DNA of 47,944 nt from positions 1 through 47,944 of the forward strand of contig NZ_JARUKW010000024.1 in NCBI RefSeq assembly GCF_029688845.1, read 5' to 3'. The notes beneath the pieces were generated by a model, which searched no databases, was not told where the DNA came from, and was given only the letters and a program-made list of their open reading frames with translations. Origin of the DNA: Natronococcus sp. A-GB1 (GTDB lineage Archaea; Halobacteriota; Halobacteria; Halobacteriales; Natrialbaceae). Positions 34,255 through 43,514 of the stretch are shown one piece after another (the stretch's first letter is position 1; each line of letters starts with the position of its first letter). Both the position numbers and the translations under genes were made by a program.

Positions 34255-35721
34255 ATGATCGAACTCCAGTGGATCGTCGGTGCCGTGGTCGTCGTCCCGC
34301 TCGGAGCCGCGGCGCTCTCCGTGCTTGCAGCCGGCCGGCTCGACGAGGTCGGGTGGTCGATCGCCGCGGCGTCGCTGTCGGTGACGTTCGTCCTCTCGGT
34401 CGTGCTGGCGGTCGCGCTCGTCACCGGCGAACCGATCCAGTACCGGCTCTCGCCGGATCGCCTCGGTTATGCCACGGAGCTACAGGCCGACGGCTTTTCG
34501 GGCGTGATCGTCCTGCTTGACTCGCTGGTCGCGCTCGGCGCGCTCGCGTACACCCGGACGGCGGGGCCCCGGGGAAATATCTTCTACGGGGGATATCTGG
34601 CGATCGTCGCGGGCGTGATCGGCGTCACGTTGACGGGCGATCTGTTCGTGCTGTCCCTCTTCTTGCTGTTGCTCGGGCTCTCGACGGTCGCCCTCGTCGA
34701 CGCGACGGGAACCGGGTGGGACAACGACGTGACCTTTCGGTACGTCGTCCTGTGGACCCTCGGCGTCGGCGTCTACTTGGCGGGAGTCGCCGTCGCGGTC
34801 GTCGCGACGGGAACGGCAAACATGGCGCTGCTGGCCGAACGGCTCCCCGCGGTCGGCTACGCCGACCCGCTGGTGGTCACCTCGTTTCTCCTGATGGCCG
34901 TCGGGCTCGGGATCAGCATCGGCCTCTTCCCGTTTCACACCTGGCTCGTCGACGCCCACGGCGTCGCCCCCGACGCCCTGAGCGCGCTGATCTCGGGCGT
35001 GATCCCCGCCGCGGCCGTCTACGCCTTCTCGCGAATCCTCTTTACCGTGTACACGACCGACTTCCTCGCGGCCAACCCGATCCTCGTCGACGGGATCCTG
35101 GCGGTCTCGCTTGCGACGATGCTGCTCGCCAACCTGCTGGCGGCGGTCCACCGGGGGATCAAGGACGTCCTCGCGTACTCGACGATTTCCCAGGCCGGCC
35201 TCGTCGTCGCGGGCTTTACGATCGCCAACGAGGACGCGATCTTCGGTTCGATCCTGCAGCTGTTCGGCCACGGGATCGTCAAGGGGGCGCTCTGTCTCGT
35301 CGCCGGCATCTTCGCGCTCCGCTTCGAGGCCCGCTCGCTCGAGGAGTACGCGGGCCTCGCGAACGAGGCGCCGCTGCTGGGGGCGACGTTCGCGCTGCTG
35401 GGGATCGCGATGATCGGCCTCCCCCCGACGGTCGGCTTCGTCGGCAAGTGGTACATCGCGCTGGGGGCGATCCAGCACGGGATGTGGCTCGTCGCGGCGC
35501 TGGTCGTCCTCAGCACGCTGTTGACGCTCGCCTACGTCGTCCCCTTCATCAGCCGTCTGTACTTCCACCCGTTCGAAGGTCCGCGGGACACGGAGGCCCG
35601 GGTCACGGTCGGAACGGTCGCCGTCGTCGTCGCAGCGACCGCCGTCGCGCTCGCGATGGGTGTGAGCTCGGGATGGATCGAGGGCCTCCTCGCGACGGCG
35701 ATCGAGGAATTCGCCTCCTGA
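34255..35721 (+). CDS. Proton-pump antiporter-family membrane subunit 1 (MrpD/NuoN-like, lacking TM5 Glu and TM7 Lys)
   Basis: 488 aa, about 14 membrane segments, proton-conducting transporter family. Family landmarks are GLGISIGLFPFHTWLVDAHG, AVHRGIKDVLAYSTISQAGL and GLPPTVGFVGKWYIALGAI. By eye the two residues of the classic channel pair are replaced: the TM5 Glu position is Leu138 (LSLFLLLLGLSTVAL) and the TM7 Lys position is Ser221. The TM12-type Lys (GKWY) is kept. This suggests a structural subunit or one with altered conduction. ATG 34255 follows a possible GTG at 34246. It is the first gene of a three-gene set, with subunit 2 starting 51 bp after its stop. Confidence 0.85.
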   Translation: MIELQWIVGAVVVVPLGAAALSVLAAGRLDEVGWSIAAASLSVTFVLSVVLAVALVTGEPIQYRLSPDRLGYATELQADGFSGVIVLLDSLVALGALAYTRTAGPRGNIFYGGYLAIVAGVIGVTLTGDLFVLSLFLLLLGLSTVALVDATGTGWDNDVTFRYVVLWTLGVGVYLAGVAVAVVATGTANMALLAERLPAVGYADPLVVTSFLLMAVGLGISIGLFPFHTWLVDAHGVAPDALSALISGVIPAAAVYAFSRILFTVYTTDFLAANPILVDGILAVSLATMLLANLLAAVHRGIKDVLAYSTISQAGLVVAGFTIANEDAIFGSILQLFGHGIVKGALCLVAGIFALRFEARSLEEYAGLANEAPLLGATFALLGIAMIGLPPTVGFVGKWYIALGAIQHGMWLVAALVVLSTLLTLAYVVPFISRLYFHPFEGPRDTEARVTVGTVAVVVAATAVALAMGVSSGWIEGLLATAIEEFAS

Positions 35722-35772
35722 CACCATGCACGGAACACACACGCGACACCGACGCCGGAGGTGCGAGCCCCG

Positions 35773-37425
35773 ATGAGCGACGGCGCCGCGGAGGTCGCGA
35801 CGCTGCGTCCGTTCCTCGCCGTCCTCGTCCCCGCGCTGGTCGTGGTCGCCGTCGCGCTCGCCGACGAGCGCCCGGCCCTTCGCGAGGGGGTGAGCCTCGT
35901 CGGCTCGCTCGCCACCTTCGCCGTCGTCGCGAGCATGCTCCCGGGCGTCCTCGAGGGTCGGGTCTACGTCACCCACCTCGGGACGTTCGCCACCGGGATC
36001 GAGTTCGCGTTCCGGGCCGATCCGCTCGGGATGCTGTTCGGCGCCGTCGCGAGCGCCCTCTGGATTCCGACGGCGATCTACAGCGCGGGCTACCTGCGGG
36101 GCCACGAGAAAGCACACCAGACCCGCTTTTTCGCCGCGCTGGCGCTAAGCATCGCCGCGGCGATGGGCGTCGCCTTCGCCGCGAACCTGCTCGTCCTCGT
36201 GTTGTTCTACGAGCTGATGACGATCGGCACCTACCCGCTCGTCGCCCACGACGGCACCGAGCGGGCCCGGCGGGTCGGCTACAAGTACCTCGCGTACGTC
36301 CTCGGCGGGGGCACCCTCGCGGTCGGCGGCACGCTACTCGTCTTCTGGCTGGCCGGTACCGCGACGTTCGCGCCCGGCGGAATCGACTCGCTCGCGGACG
36401 CGGCGAGCGAGAACCCCTGGCTCGCCCGGATCGCTTTCGGGCTGCTGGCAGCTGGCTTCGGCGTCAAGGCCGCGATCATGCCGCTGCACGGCTGGCTGCC
36501 GAGCGCGATGGTCGCGCCCACGCCGGTCTCGGGGCTGCTCCACGCCGTCGCGGTCGTCAAGTCCGGCGCGTTCGCGCTCGCCCGCGTCGTCCTCGAGGTC
36601 TACGGCCCGGTGACGACGGAGGTCCTCGGACTCGCGGCGCCGCTGGCCGGCGTGGCGGCCGCGACGATCCTCCTGGGGAGCCTGCTCGCGCTGCGCCAGG
36701 ACGACCTGAAGCGACGGCTCGCCTACTCGACGATCGCACAGCTCTCGTTCATCGTCCTTGGTATCGCGCTGCTGACCCCATCGGCGGTCGTCGGCGGGCT
36801 GGTCCACCTGCCGGTCCACGCCGTCGGGAAGCTCACCCTCTTTTTTTGTGCCGGCGCGCTGGCCGTCGAGTGCGGGACCAAGAAGATAAGCGAGATGGCG
36901 GGGATCGGTCGCCGGATGCCCCTGACGATGGTCGCCTTCGCTATCGGGGCCGCCAGCCTGGCGAGCATCCCGCTGTTCGCCGGCTTCGTCAGCAAGTGGC
37001 ACCTCCTGCTGGGCAGCGCCGAGGCGGACAACGGGCTCGTGCTCGCGCTGTTCGTCGTCTCGGGCGGGCTCAACGTCGCCTATTTCTGGCCGATCGTCTA
37101 CGCCGCGTTCTTCGAGGACGCGGATCCCGACCCGAAACCGATCGTCGAGGAGCCGATGGGTGGTGCTCGAGCCGACGGCGGGGCCAAATCCGAGCCGACG
37201 GACGCATCGACGGCCGCCGTCCGGGAACAGGGTGACGGCGGCCCCACCGTCGGGGCCGAGTGGGAGCGCCGCACCCCGACGGGTGCGGAGACGACGTGGC
37301 TCCTGTTGGGTCCGATCCTCGCGGTAGGCGCGCTCGTCGTCGCCGTCGGGGTCGCCGCCGACTGGCTGTTCGTCCTCGAGGCCGCCCACACGGCCGCCGA
37401 GAGCGCGGGGGTGAGTCGCCCGTGA
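35773..37425 (+). CDS. Proton-pump antiporter-family membrane subunit 2 (MrpD/NuoM-like, complete)
   Basis: 550 aa, about 14 membrane segments, then a long charged loop (residues about 455-510) and a last span. The canonical residues are intact: Glu147 in LVLFYELMTIGTYPLV and Lys232 in GFGVKAAIMPLHGWLPSAMV. AVAVVKSGAFALARVVLEVY, RRLAYSTIAQLSFIVLGIAL and AGFVSKWHLLLGSAEAD follow. It is the only one of the three that carries both of these residues, so it is the best candidate to move protons or sodium. ATG 35773 is used; a GTG lies at 35761. Its stop overlaps the next gene's GTG by four bases, implying coupled translation. Confidence 0.87.
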   Translation: MSDGAAEVATLRPFLAVLVPALVVVAVALADERPALREGVSLVGSLATFAVVASMLPGVLEGRVYVTHLGTFATGIEFAFRADPLGMLFGAVASALWIPTAIYSAGYLRGHEKAHQTRFFAALALSIAAAMGVAFAANLLVLVLFYELMTIGTYPLVAHDGTERARRVGYKYLAYVLGGGTLAVGGTLLVFWLAGTATFAPGGIDSLADAASENPWLARIAFGLLAAGFGVKAAIMPLHGWLPSAMVAPTPVSGLLHAVAVVKSGAFALARVVLEVYGPVTTEVLGLAAPLAGVAAATILLGSLLALRQDDLKRRLAYSTIAQLSFIVLGIALLTPSAVVGGLVHLPVHAVGKLTLFFCAGALAVECGTKKISEMAGIGRRMPLTMVAFAIGAASLASIPLFAGFVSKWHLLLGSAEADNGLVLALFVVSGGLNVAYFWPIVYAAFFEDADPDPKPIVEEPMGGARADGGAKSEPTDASTAAVREQGDGGPTVGAEWERRTPTGAETTWLLLGPILAVGALVVAVGVAADWLFVLEAAHTAAESAGVSRP

Positions 37426-39191
37426 TCGGGAGCGGTCCCGACGCGCTGCTTTCGGTCCAGCCGCTGGCGACCGTCGTCCTCGCCGCAGTGCTGGTTCCGT
37501 TCTGCTCGCGACGGCTCGCGCACGTCCTCGGAGTCGTCGGGCTCGGCCTCGTCGCCGCGTGGACGCTGCTCGTCCCCGATGGAACCGGACCGACGGTGCC
37601 GTTCCTTGGGCTCGAACTCGTCCTCGTGAGCGTCGACGACGCCGCTCGACTCGTCGGGCTGGCGCTCTCTGCGTTCGGCGCGCTGGCGGTCGGCTACACC
37701 TACCTCGTCGGCACTGACACCCGTCACCTCCTGCTCGCGCTGGCGTACGCCGGGACCTCGCTGTGGACCGTCTTCGTCGGCGACTGGCTCGCGCTCGCGC
37801 TCGGCTGGGAGCTGATGGCCGTCGCGAGCACGCTGCTGGTGTGGTACCACGGCGGCGAGGCGGTGCGGGCGGGGTACCGCTACGCGCTGGTCCACGCCGT
37901 CGGCGGCGGCCTGTTGCTGGTCGGCGTCGCCCTCCACTGGGTCGCCGTCGGCCCCTCGGCGACCGCGCTGCAGTACGACGGAACGGGGATCAGTCCGGGA
38001 CTGTCCGCAATCGCGGTCGGCCTCGCCGTCGGCGTTAACGCCGCCCTGATCGGGGTCCACGTCTGGCTGCCCCGAACGTACGCGGCGCCCCACGTCGGCA
38101 CGTCGGTGATCCTCTCGGCGTACACGACGAAGGTCGCGGTGTACGCGGCCTACCGGGCGTTCCCCGAGGGGAACCTCGTCCTCGCGTCCGTCGGCGCCGC
38201 GATGACCGTCTACGGCGTGGCCTACGCCCTCGCCCAGAAGGATATGCGGAAACTGCTCGCCTACCACATCCAGGCTCAGGTCGGCTACATGCTCGCCGGG
38301 ATCGGGCTGGGCTCGGCGCTGGGGGTCGCGGGCGGCTTCGGCCACCTGTTCAACAACGTCCTCTACAAGGGGCTGCTGTTCATGGTTGCCGGCTTCGTCG
38401 TCGTCCGAACGGGGCAAAACAAGCTCGACGGCTTCGGCGCGCTCGGGCGGGCGACGCCCCTGCTGTTCGCGACCTTCCTCGTCGCCGCGCTCTCGATCAC
38501 CGGCGTCCCCGGCTTCAACGGGTTCGTCACGAAGGGGATGGTCCTCGACGCGGCCGCCGAGGCCGACGCGACCCTCCTCGAGGCCCTGCTGCTGGCCGGG
38601 GCCGTCGGAACGTTCGTCTCGTTCATGAAGTTCGGCTACTACGCCTTCCTCGAGGGCGAGCGTGTCTCGATCCCCGACCTGTCGCCGGCCGATCTCGCGG
38701 TTTCGGCGCCGATCGCGGTCGCCTGCGTCCTGCTGGGCGTGTTCTACCCCGCGCTGTTCGCGCTCCTGCCGGCGACCGACGCCTGGAGCACCGACCCCTA
38801 CTCGAGGGCCCACCTCTACAAGGCCGCCGTCCTCGCGGTCGGCAGCCTCGTCGCGTTCGTCGTCGCGAAACCGCTGTTCGGCCGCGTCGCGGGAGGGAAG
38901 GACGTCGACGAACTCCGGGATCCGCTCGTCTTCTACGGCACCGACGCCGTCACGGACGTCCTCGCACGGAGTTACGGGTGGGTCGACGGGCATGTCGCTC
39001 GCGCGGCTGCGGCCGTCGTCGTCGCGGTTCGGAACCCGGAACGGACGGTTTTGGCCGCTCTGCCGGACTCACTGGAGGGCCGCTACCGGGACTGGGCTCG
39101 GCGGACGTCGGGCGAGTCGGGACTGAAGACGACCGTCGCGCTCGTGTTCGTGGCGGTCGCGGTCGTGCTGGTGGTCGGACTAACACTCTGA
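37422..39191 (+). CDS. Proton-pump antiporter-family membrane subunit 3 (NuoL/MrpA-like, TM7 Lys replaced)
   Basis: 589 aa, about 14 membrane segments plus a C-terminal extension ending in a last span (TTVALVFVAVAVVLVVGLTL). The TM5 Glu is present as Glu130 in ALGWELMAVASTLLVWYHGG. The TM7 Lys position reads Asn206 in VGVNAALIGVHVWLPRTYAA. A lysine in SAYTTKVAVYAAYRAF and one in FNGFVTKGMVLDAAAEA are kept. Start GTG 37422 overlaps the stop of subunit 2 (GTGA), so they are coupled. No MrpB, C, E, F, G or NuoH, B, CD, I genes lie beside it. Function in this isolated form is not established. Confidence 0.85.
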   Translation: MIGSGPDALLSVQPLATVVLAAVLVPFCSRRLAHVLGVVGLGLVAAWTLLVPDGTGPTVPFLGLELVLVSVDDAARLVGLALSAFGALAVGYTYLVGTDTRHLLLALAYAGTSLWTVFVGDWLALALGWELMAVASTLLVWYHGGEAVRAGYRYALVHAVGGGLLLVGVALHWVAVGPSATALQYDGTGISPGLSAIAVGLAVGVNAALIGVHVWLPRTYAAPHVGTSVILSAYTTKVAVYAAYRAFPEGNLVLASVGAAMTVYGVAYALAQKDMRKLLAYHIQAQVGYMLAGIGLGSALGVAGGFGHLFNNVLYKGLLFMVAGFVVVRTGQNKLDGFGALGRATPLLFATFLVAALSITGVPGFNGFVTKGMVLDAAAEADATLLEALLLAGAVGTFVSFMKFGYYAFLEGERVSIPDLSPADLAVSAPIAVACVLLGVFYPALFALLPATDAWSTDPYSRAHLYKAAVLAVGSLVAFVVAKPLFGRVAGGKDVDELRDPLVFYGTDAVTDVLARSYGWVDGHVARAAAAVVVAVRNPERTVLAALPDSLEGRYRDWARRTSGESGLKTTVALVFVAVAVVLVVGLTL

Positions 39192-39342
39192 GGAGCCTCC
39201 GGCAGGTGGCTTACGGGCCCGACCGTTCGTCTCTTCCCTGGGTCCACTTCTCGAGCAACTCACTCCGACGAGCGAGTGGAGTTGAGAGGAAAGGTGCCGA
39301 TGGCCCCTCGTCGGGGCGAGCTCGGAGGGGAAACCCGTGTCG

Positions 39343-40464
39343 CTACCGAACCGCTCGCGTCGCGTCGTCGATGATCTCGAGGGCCTCCTTCAGTTCCGCC
39401 GTGCTCGTGGCGTAGGAGAGGCGGGCGTACCCTTCGCCGTTGGCGCCGAAGGCGCCGCCGGGGACGACGATCACGTCCCGCTCGAGCACCTCGTCACACC
39501 AGCCCTCGGGGACCTTCGGCATGACGTAGAACGCCCCCGACGGCGTGGGCACCTCGAGGCCGGCGTCCTCGAGGCCGTCGACGACCAGATCGCGGCGCTC
39601 CTCGAAGGCCGCGACCATCTCCTCGACGGGATCCTGTGGTCCCGTCAGGGCGGCCTCGGCGGCGTACTGGGCGGGCGCGGAGGCGCAGGCCTGGGCGTAC
39701 TGGTGGACCCGCAGCATCCGCTCGATCCGGCGGTTCGAGCCGAGGACCCAGCCCAGCCGCCAGCCCGTCATCGAGTAGGTCTTCGAGCAGGCGCTGACGA
39801 CGACGACGTTGTCGCTCTCGGCGAACTCGAGCGGCGAGCGGTGTTCGCCCTCGAAGACGATCCGTTCGTACACCTCGTCGGAGAGACAGAGCACGTCGTG
39901 TTCGTCCGCGATGCGGGCGAACTCGCGCATGTCCTCCTCGCTCTGGACCGCACCCGTCGGATTCGCGGGGCTGTTGACGACGAAGGCCGCGGTCTCGTCG
40001 GTGATCGCGTCCTCGACCGTCGCCGGATCGAGGGTGAGGTCGTCGCGCAGGCCGACGGGTTTCGGCGTCCCGCCCGCGATGTGGGTCAGCGCGTCGTAGG
40101 AGACGAACCCGGGGTCGGGGAAGATTACCTCCTCGCCGGGGTCGACGTGCGCCTCGAGCGCGAGATGTAGCGCCTCGCTCCCGCCGGAGGTGGCGATCAC
40201 GTCGGCGGGATCGATCTCGAGCCCGTACTCCCGGTCGTAGTTCGCGGCGATCGCCTCACGCAGTGATCGGGTTCCCTTGTTCGACGTGTAGGCGTCGGTC
40301 CGCTTGGCCTCGATCGCCTCGATCGCCCCCCGTCGGGCGTGTTCGGGCGTCGGGAAGTCGGGCTGGCCGATTCCGAGGTTGATCGCGTCCTCGCCGGCGG
40401 CCTCGAATACTTCCCGAATGCCGCTGATCGACACCTGCTCGACCCGGGCTGCAAACTCCGTCAT
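39343..40464 (-). CDS. Class I/II pyridoxal-phosphate aminotransferase
   Basis: 373 aa, fold-type I aspartate-aminotransferase family. Key parts are NLGIGQPDFPTPEHARRG, YTSNKGTRSLREAIAANYDR, FVVNSPANPTGAVQSEEDM (Asn164 and Asn168 region), Asp196 in LCLSDEVYERI, and Lys228, the Schiff-base lysine, in VVSACSKTYSMTGWRLGWVL. The C-terminal YARLSYATSTAELKEALEII holds the substrate Arg. All catalytic residues are present. It should swap amino groups between amino acids and 2-oxo acids, probably aspartate or aromatic; exact pair uncertain. ATG 40464 is the clear start. Confidence 0.92.
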   Translation of the reverse strand: MTEFAARVEQVSISGIREVFEAAGEDAINLGIGQPDFPTPEHARRGAIEAIEAKRTDAYTSNKGTRSLREAIAANYDREYGLEIDPADVIATSGGSEALHLALEAHVDPGEEVIFPDPGFVSYDALTHIAGGTPKPVGLRDDLTLDPATVEDAITDETAAFVVNSPANPTGAVQSEEDMREFARIADEHDVLCLSDEVYERIVFEGEHRSPLEFAESDNVVVVSACSKTYSMTGWRLGWVLGSNRRIERMLRVHQYAQACASAPAQYAAEAALTGPQDPVEEMVAAFEERRDLVVDGLEDAGLEVPTPSGAFYVMPKVPEGWCDEVLERDVIVVPGGAFGANGEGYARLSYATSTAELKEALEIIDDATRAVR

Positions 40465-40500
40465 GGCTACACCGGTGTTGCCGACCCCGATAACTCTTGA

Positions 40501-40731
40501 TGTGTTCTACGCTCGACCGGGTGGGAGCGTAACCGGCGAAACGTACCTGGCCTGCCGGCCGAGCAGTCGACACCCTTCGAACGCCTGCTCGAGGGCCGCG
40601 CCGGCCGCGAGGTGACGACCGAACTCCGATGCGGGCGCTCCTACGAGAAGATCGGCGACTACGCCGTGACGGCTCCTCGGGAGCGTCGACCGGCCGGTGC
40701 TGACAGCCTGATCGCGGACGCGAACCGTTAG
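40501..40731 (+). pseudogene. Possible gene tail without a start codon
   Basis: The frame holds FERLLEGRAGREVTTELRCG and RSYEKIGDYAVTAPRERR before a TAG at 40731, with protein-like composition. No ATG, GTG or TTG lies in frame between the preceding stop (40498-40500) and this stretch. I do not recognise the family. It may be a remnant of a lost gene, or chance coding in GC-rich DNA. Confidence 0.2.
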
Positions 40732-40758
40732 GCGTCCGGCGGTCCAATCGTCGGTCGA

Positions 40759-41244
40759 ATGAGCCAGAACGACGGTTCCGACGCGCCGATCCGATCGATC
40801 CTCGCCCCGACCGACGGCAGCGACGCCGCCGAGGCCGCCCTCGAGCGAGCGCTCCGCTTCGCCGAACTCGAGGGGGCGACCGTCCACGTCCTCTCGGTGG
40901 TCGACACGACGGCAAACCCGATGCGCTTCGGCGTCGCGGAGGTCGCAGACCTCGACCGAGCACGGACGAAACTCGTTGACGACGTCGTCGACGCCTGCGG
41001 CGACCGCACGCCGGAACTCGAGGTTCGGGGGGCGGTCCGTCGCGGTCGCCCGGCGGCGGCGATTCTCGAGTACGCGGAGGAACAGGCGATCGACCTGCTC
41101 GTCGTCGGCCGAACGGGCCGGGGCGGCGTCGCCGAGGCGCTCCTGGGAAGCACCGCCGATCGGTTGGTGCGCCGAGCGCCGATCCCCGTGGTGGTCGTTC
41201 CGGACGCCGCCTCGGTCGACGACCGATCCCGCGGATCCGAGTAG
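40759..41244 (+). CDS. Universal stress protein (UspA family)
   Basis: 161 aa, single Usp domain. The N-terminus is IRSILAPTDGSDAAEAALER after a short polar lead. The ATP-binding pattern G-2x-G-9x-G-S/T is complete: VGRTGRGGVAEALLGSTADR, followed by PIPVVVV. It is therefore an ATP-binding type Usp. Usp proteins act in stress resistance by unclear means. It is the first of four Usp genes in the 40.7-47.5 kb stretch. Confidence 0.92.
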   Translation: MSQNDGSDAPIRSILAPTDGSDAAEAALERALRFAELEGATVHVLSVVDTTANPMRFGVAEVADLDRARTKLVDDVVDACGDRTPELEVRGAVRRGRPAAAILEYAEEQAIDLLVVGRTGRGGVAEALLGSTADRLVRRAPIPVVVVPDAASVDDRSRGSE

Positions 41245-41323
41245 TTTTATTCCGCTTCGCGGTGTACGGCCGTCGACTCGCCGCCTGGAGCCCCTCGGCT
41301 CGAGGCGGTCCAGCACCCAACCC

Positions 41324-41713
41324 ATGAACTACAAGGAATTCGTCGGTCAGGTCCAGCACAGACTCGAGTACGCACAGTTCGGCCAGGCCGTCCGAGCGAC
41401 ACGGGCGGTGCTGACGACGCTCGGCGAACGGCTTCCGGAGGGGGAGGCGACCGATCTCGCCAGTCCGCTCCCGATGGAGATCGACCGCTACCTGAGAGAA
41501 GCCGAACACGGCCAGCGCTTCGACTATCACGAGTTCCTCGATCGGGTTGCCGAGCGCGAGGGCGTCGATCGGGCGGACGCGAACTACCACGCCCAGCAGC
41601 TGCTCGCGATCGTCGCCGAGGACGTCCCGCCCGGGAACATCGAGAAGGTTCGCAACGGACTCCCCGAGGATTTCGATCCGCTGTTCGAGCTGATCGAAGC
41701 GCCAGAGGAGTGA
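41324..41713 (+). CDS. DUF2267 protein (intact copy)
   Basis: 129 aa, all-helical DUF2267 with the typical start MNYKEFVGQVQHRLEYAQFG, then VLTTLGERLPEGEATDLASP and the second repeat FLDRVAEREGVDRADANYHA, ending DVPPGNIEKVRNGLPEDFDP. Family function is unknown; it often lies near Usp genes. Start ATG 41324. A TTTTATT box at 41245-41251 could be its promoter with a 5' leader. Its TGA stop overlaps the GTG of the following methyltransferase, so translation is coupled. A decayed relative lies at 15575-15855. Confidence 0.88.
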   Translation: MNYKEFVGQVQHRLEYAQFGQAVRATRAVLTTLGERLPEGEATDLASPLPMEIDRYLREAEHGQRFDYHEFLDRVAEREGVDRADANYHAQQLLAIVAEDVPPGNIEKVRNGLPEDFDPLFELIEAPEE

Positions 41714-42462
41714 CCGACGAGCGACGCGCCGCAAGCGAGGCGACCGACCGACCGCCGGGGCCGATCGCCCGCGTTCCCCGGTCGAAATCGGACGCCCGCG
41801 GCTGGTACGACGCGTTCGCTCGCCGGTACGACGCCGTCGCAGACCCGTTCGAGGCTCCCGCGCGGACGAGCGGCCTCGAGCTGCTCGCCCCGGAGCCGGG
41901 CGAGCGCGTCCTCGACGTCGGCTGCGGGACCGGCACTGCCCTCGTCGTCATCGCGCGAGCCGTCGGCCCAACGGGGGCCGCGGTTGGAATCGATCTCGCC
42001 GACGGGATGTGTCGGACATCCCGACGGGCACTAGCCGATGCCGGCCTCGAGCGGGGCGTCGTGATCGCAGGCGACGGTGCGAGCCTGCCGTTCGCAGACG
42101 CCGCGTTCGACGCCGTCTTCGCGAGCTTCGTCCTCGAGCTCTTCGATACGTCCGAAATTCCGGCCGTCCTCGCCGAGTGGCATCGCGTCCTCGCCCCAAA
42201 CGGCCGTCTCTGTGTCGTCTCGCTCTCCCGCGGTGGATTCGGCCCGACGACGTGGCTCTACGAACGGGTTCACGACCTGTTGCCGACCGCCGTCGACTGT
42301 CGACCGATCTACGTCACCGAGACCCTGCGTGAGGTCGGCTTCCGGGTTCTCGAGACGCGGTACGAAACCGTCTGGCGGCTACCCGTCGAGATCGTTCTCT
42401 GTCGGCCGCGAGAGGACGAGTCAGGCGGGCGCCCCGCGAACCAGCGTGACCGTCCGCGGTGA
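41710..42462 (+). CDS. Class I SAM-dependent methyltransferase (UbiE/COQ5-like)
   Basis: 250 aa. After a basic N-terminus comes WYDAFARRYDAVADPFEAPA, then motif I GERVLDVGCGTGTALVVIAR, motif II GIDLADGMCRTSRRALADAG, and ASLPFADAAFDAVFASFVLE. The C-terminal part resembles MenG/UbiE-type methyltransferases. It transfers a methyl group from SAM to an unknown acceptor, possibly a quinone or small molecule. GTG 41710 overlaps the TGA of DUF2267 (GTGA). Its 3' end overlaps the convergent tandem Usp gene by 42 bp. Confidence 0.87.
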   Translation: MTDERRAASEATDRPPGPIARVPRSKSDARGWYDAFARRYDAVADPFEAPARTSGLELLAPEPGERVLDVGCGTGTALVVIARAVGPTGAAVGIDLADGMCRTSRRALADAGLERGVVIAGDGASLPFADAAFDAVFASFVLELFDTSEIPAVLAEWHRVLAPNGRLCVVSLSRGGFGPTTWLYERVHDLLPTAVDCRPIYVTETLREVGFRVLETRYETVWRLPVEIVLCRPREDESGGRPANQRDRPR

Positions 42463-43302
42463 GCGGCGAGCGACCCGCTCGGCGACCGACCCCGTGAACA
42501 GCCGGGCCGCGAGCGATCGGCCGTGGCTCCCCATGACGAGCTGGTCGTAGCCGCCCGACTCGACGCGTTCGACGATCGCCGCTGCGGGCGCTCCGGGCGC
42601 GGTCTCGGTCTCGAGCGTCGCCCCGCGTTCGTCGGCCAGCGTCGTCGCCGACTCGAGGATTTCATCAGCTCGACTCTCGCGGTCCTCGAGGACCGCCTCC
42701 AGGTACGTCCCCTCGACCGCCGATCGCGGCCGATCGAACGGGAGATCCAGCGCGTGGAAGGCGGTGTGAGAGGCGTCGGGAAACGTCTCGAGGGCGTAGG
42801 CGAGCGCGGCCTCGGCCTGTTCGGAGCCGTCGAGAGGGACCAGAATCTCTCCCGGGAGATCCCGCTCTCGGATCGCCGCGGTCGTCTCGGGAACGACCGT
42901 CGTCGAGACCGACGCTCGGCGGACGACGGCCTCGCTCACGCGGCCGAGGAAGGGGCGTGTGATCGGCGACTGACCGTGGCTGCCGAGGACGACGTGGTCG
43001 ACGTCCGCCTCGTCGGCAAGTGCGAGGATCTCGGTGTGGGGCGTGCCCGTTCGGAACTCGGTCCGGAGTTCGAGACCGTACTCGTCGGCACGGTCGGCCG
43101 CGCGCTCGAGAACCCGCTCTCCCCGCTCCTGTGCGCGTTCGGCGGTCGGTTCGGACGATCCGACGCTCGCCGTGTGATCGTGTGCGGGGTCGGCGACGAA
43201 CAGTGCGGTCGGCGACGCGTCCGGAAACGATGCGAGGCAGTACTCCAGACCGGCGAACCCCCGGTCCGATCCGTCGACGGGGACAAGGACGTCGTATGAC
43301 AT
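42421..43302 (-). CDS. Tandem universal stress protein (two Usp domains)
   Basis: 293 aa, two Usp domains. Domain 1 (about 1-145) starts MSYDVLVPVDGSDRGFAGLE and ends with VLGSHGQSPITRPFLGRVSE, in which the last G-S/T of the ATP motif is G-R. Domain 2 (about 150-290) starts EILVPLDGSEQAEAALAYAL and has a complete motif GSHGRSLAARLFTGSVAERV. So domain 2 probably binds ATP while domain 1 may not. A TATA-like TTTTTATTTC at 43359-43368 (minus strand) could be its promoter with a short 5' leader. Confidence 0.9.
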   Translation of the reverse strand: MSYDVLVPVDGSDRGFAGLEYCLASFPDASPTALFVADPAHDHTASVGSSEPTAERAQERGERVLERAADRADEYGLELRTEFRTGTPHTEILALADEADVDHVVLGSHGQSPITRPFLGRVSEAVVRRASVSTTVVPETTAAIRERDLPGEILVPLDGSEQAEAALAYALETFPDASHTAFHALDLPFDRPRSAVEGTYLEAVLEDRESRADEILESATTLADERGATLETETAPGAPAAAIVERVESGGYDQLVMGSHGRSLAARLFTGSVAERVARRSPRTVTLVRGAPA

Positions 43303-43514
43303 GGTTGTGGTGAAGTCGGGCGTCGGCCCGCTTGGATCTGTTTCCCACGCCGACAGAAATAAAAACGACGGACGAGTCGGTCGACGGCCGGCAGTCGCTC
43401 GAGGGAGACGGTGATTCCTGCTCCGACCACGTTGGCGCCGATGCCGATCGCCTAAACGAGGACCTCCCGCCGATGCCCCGGCGGAACTATGGGGACGGCG
43501 GTCCCTGATCCGAT

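Noticed and set aside
34480..36117. 545-codon antisense frame across subunits 1 and 2 of the antiporter set
   Set aside because: Highly charged low-complexity translation spanning two genuine membrane-protein genes.
37098..38993. 631-codon antisense frame opposite antiporter subunit 3
   Set aside because: Same reason: charged shadow translation with no domain.
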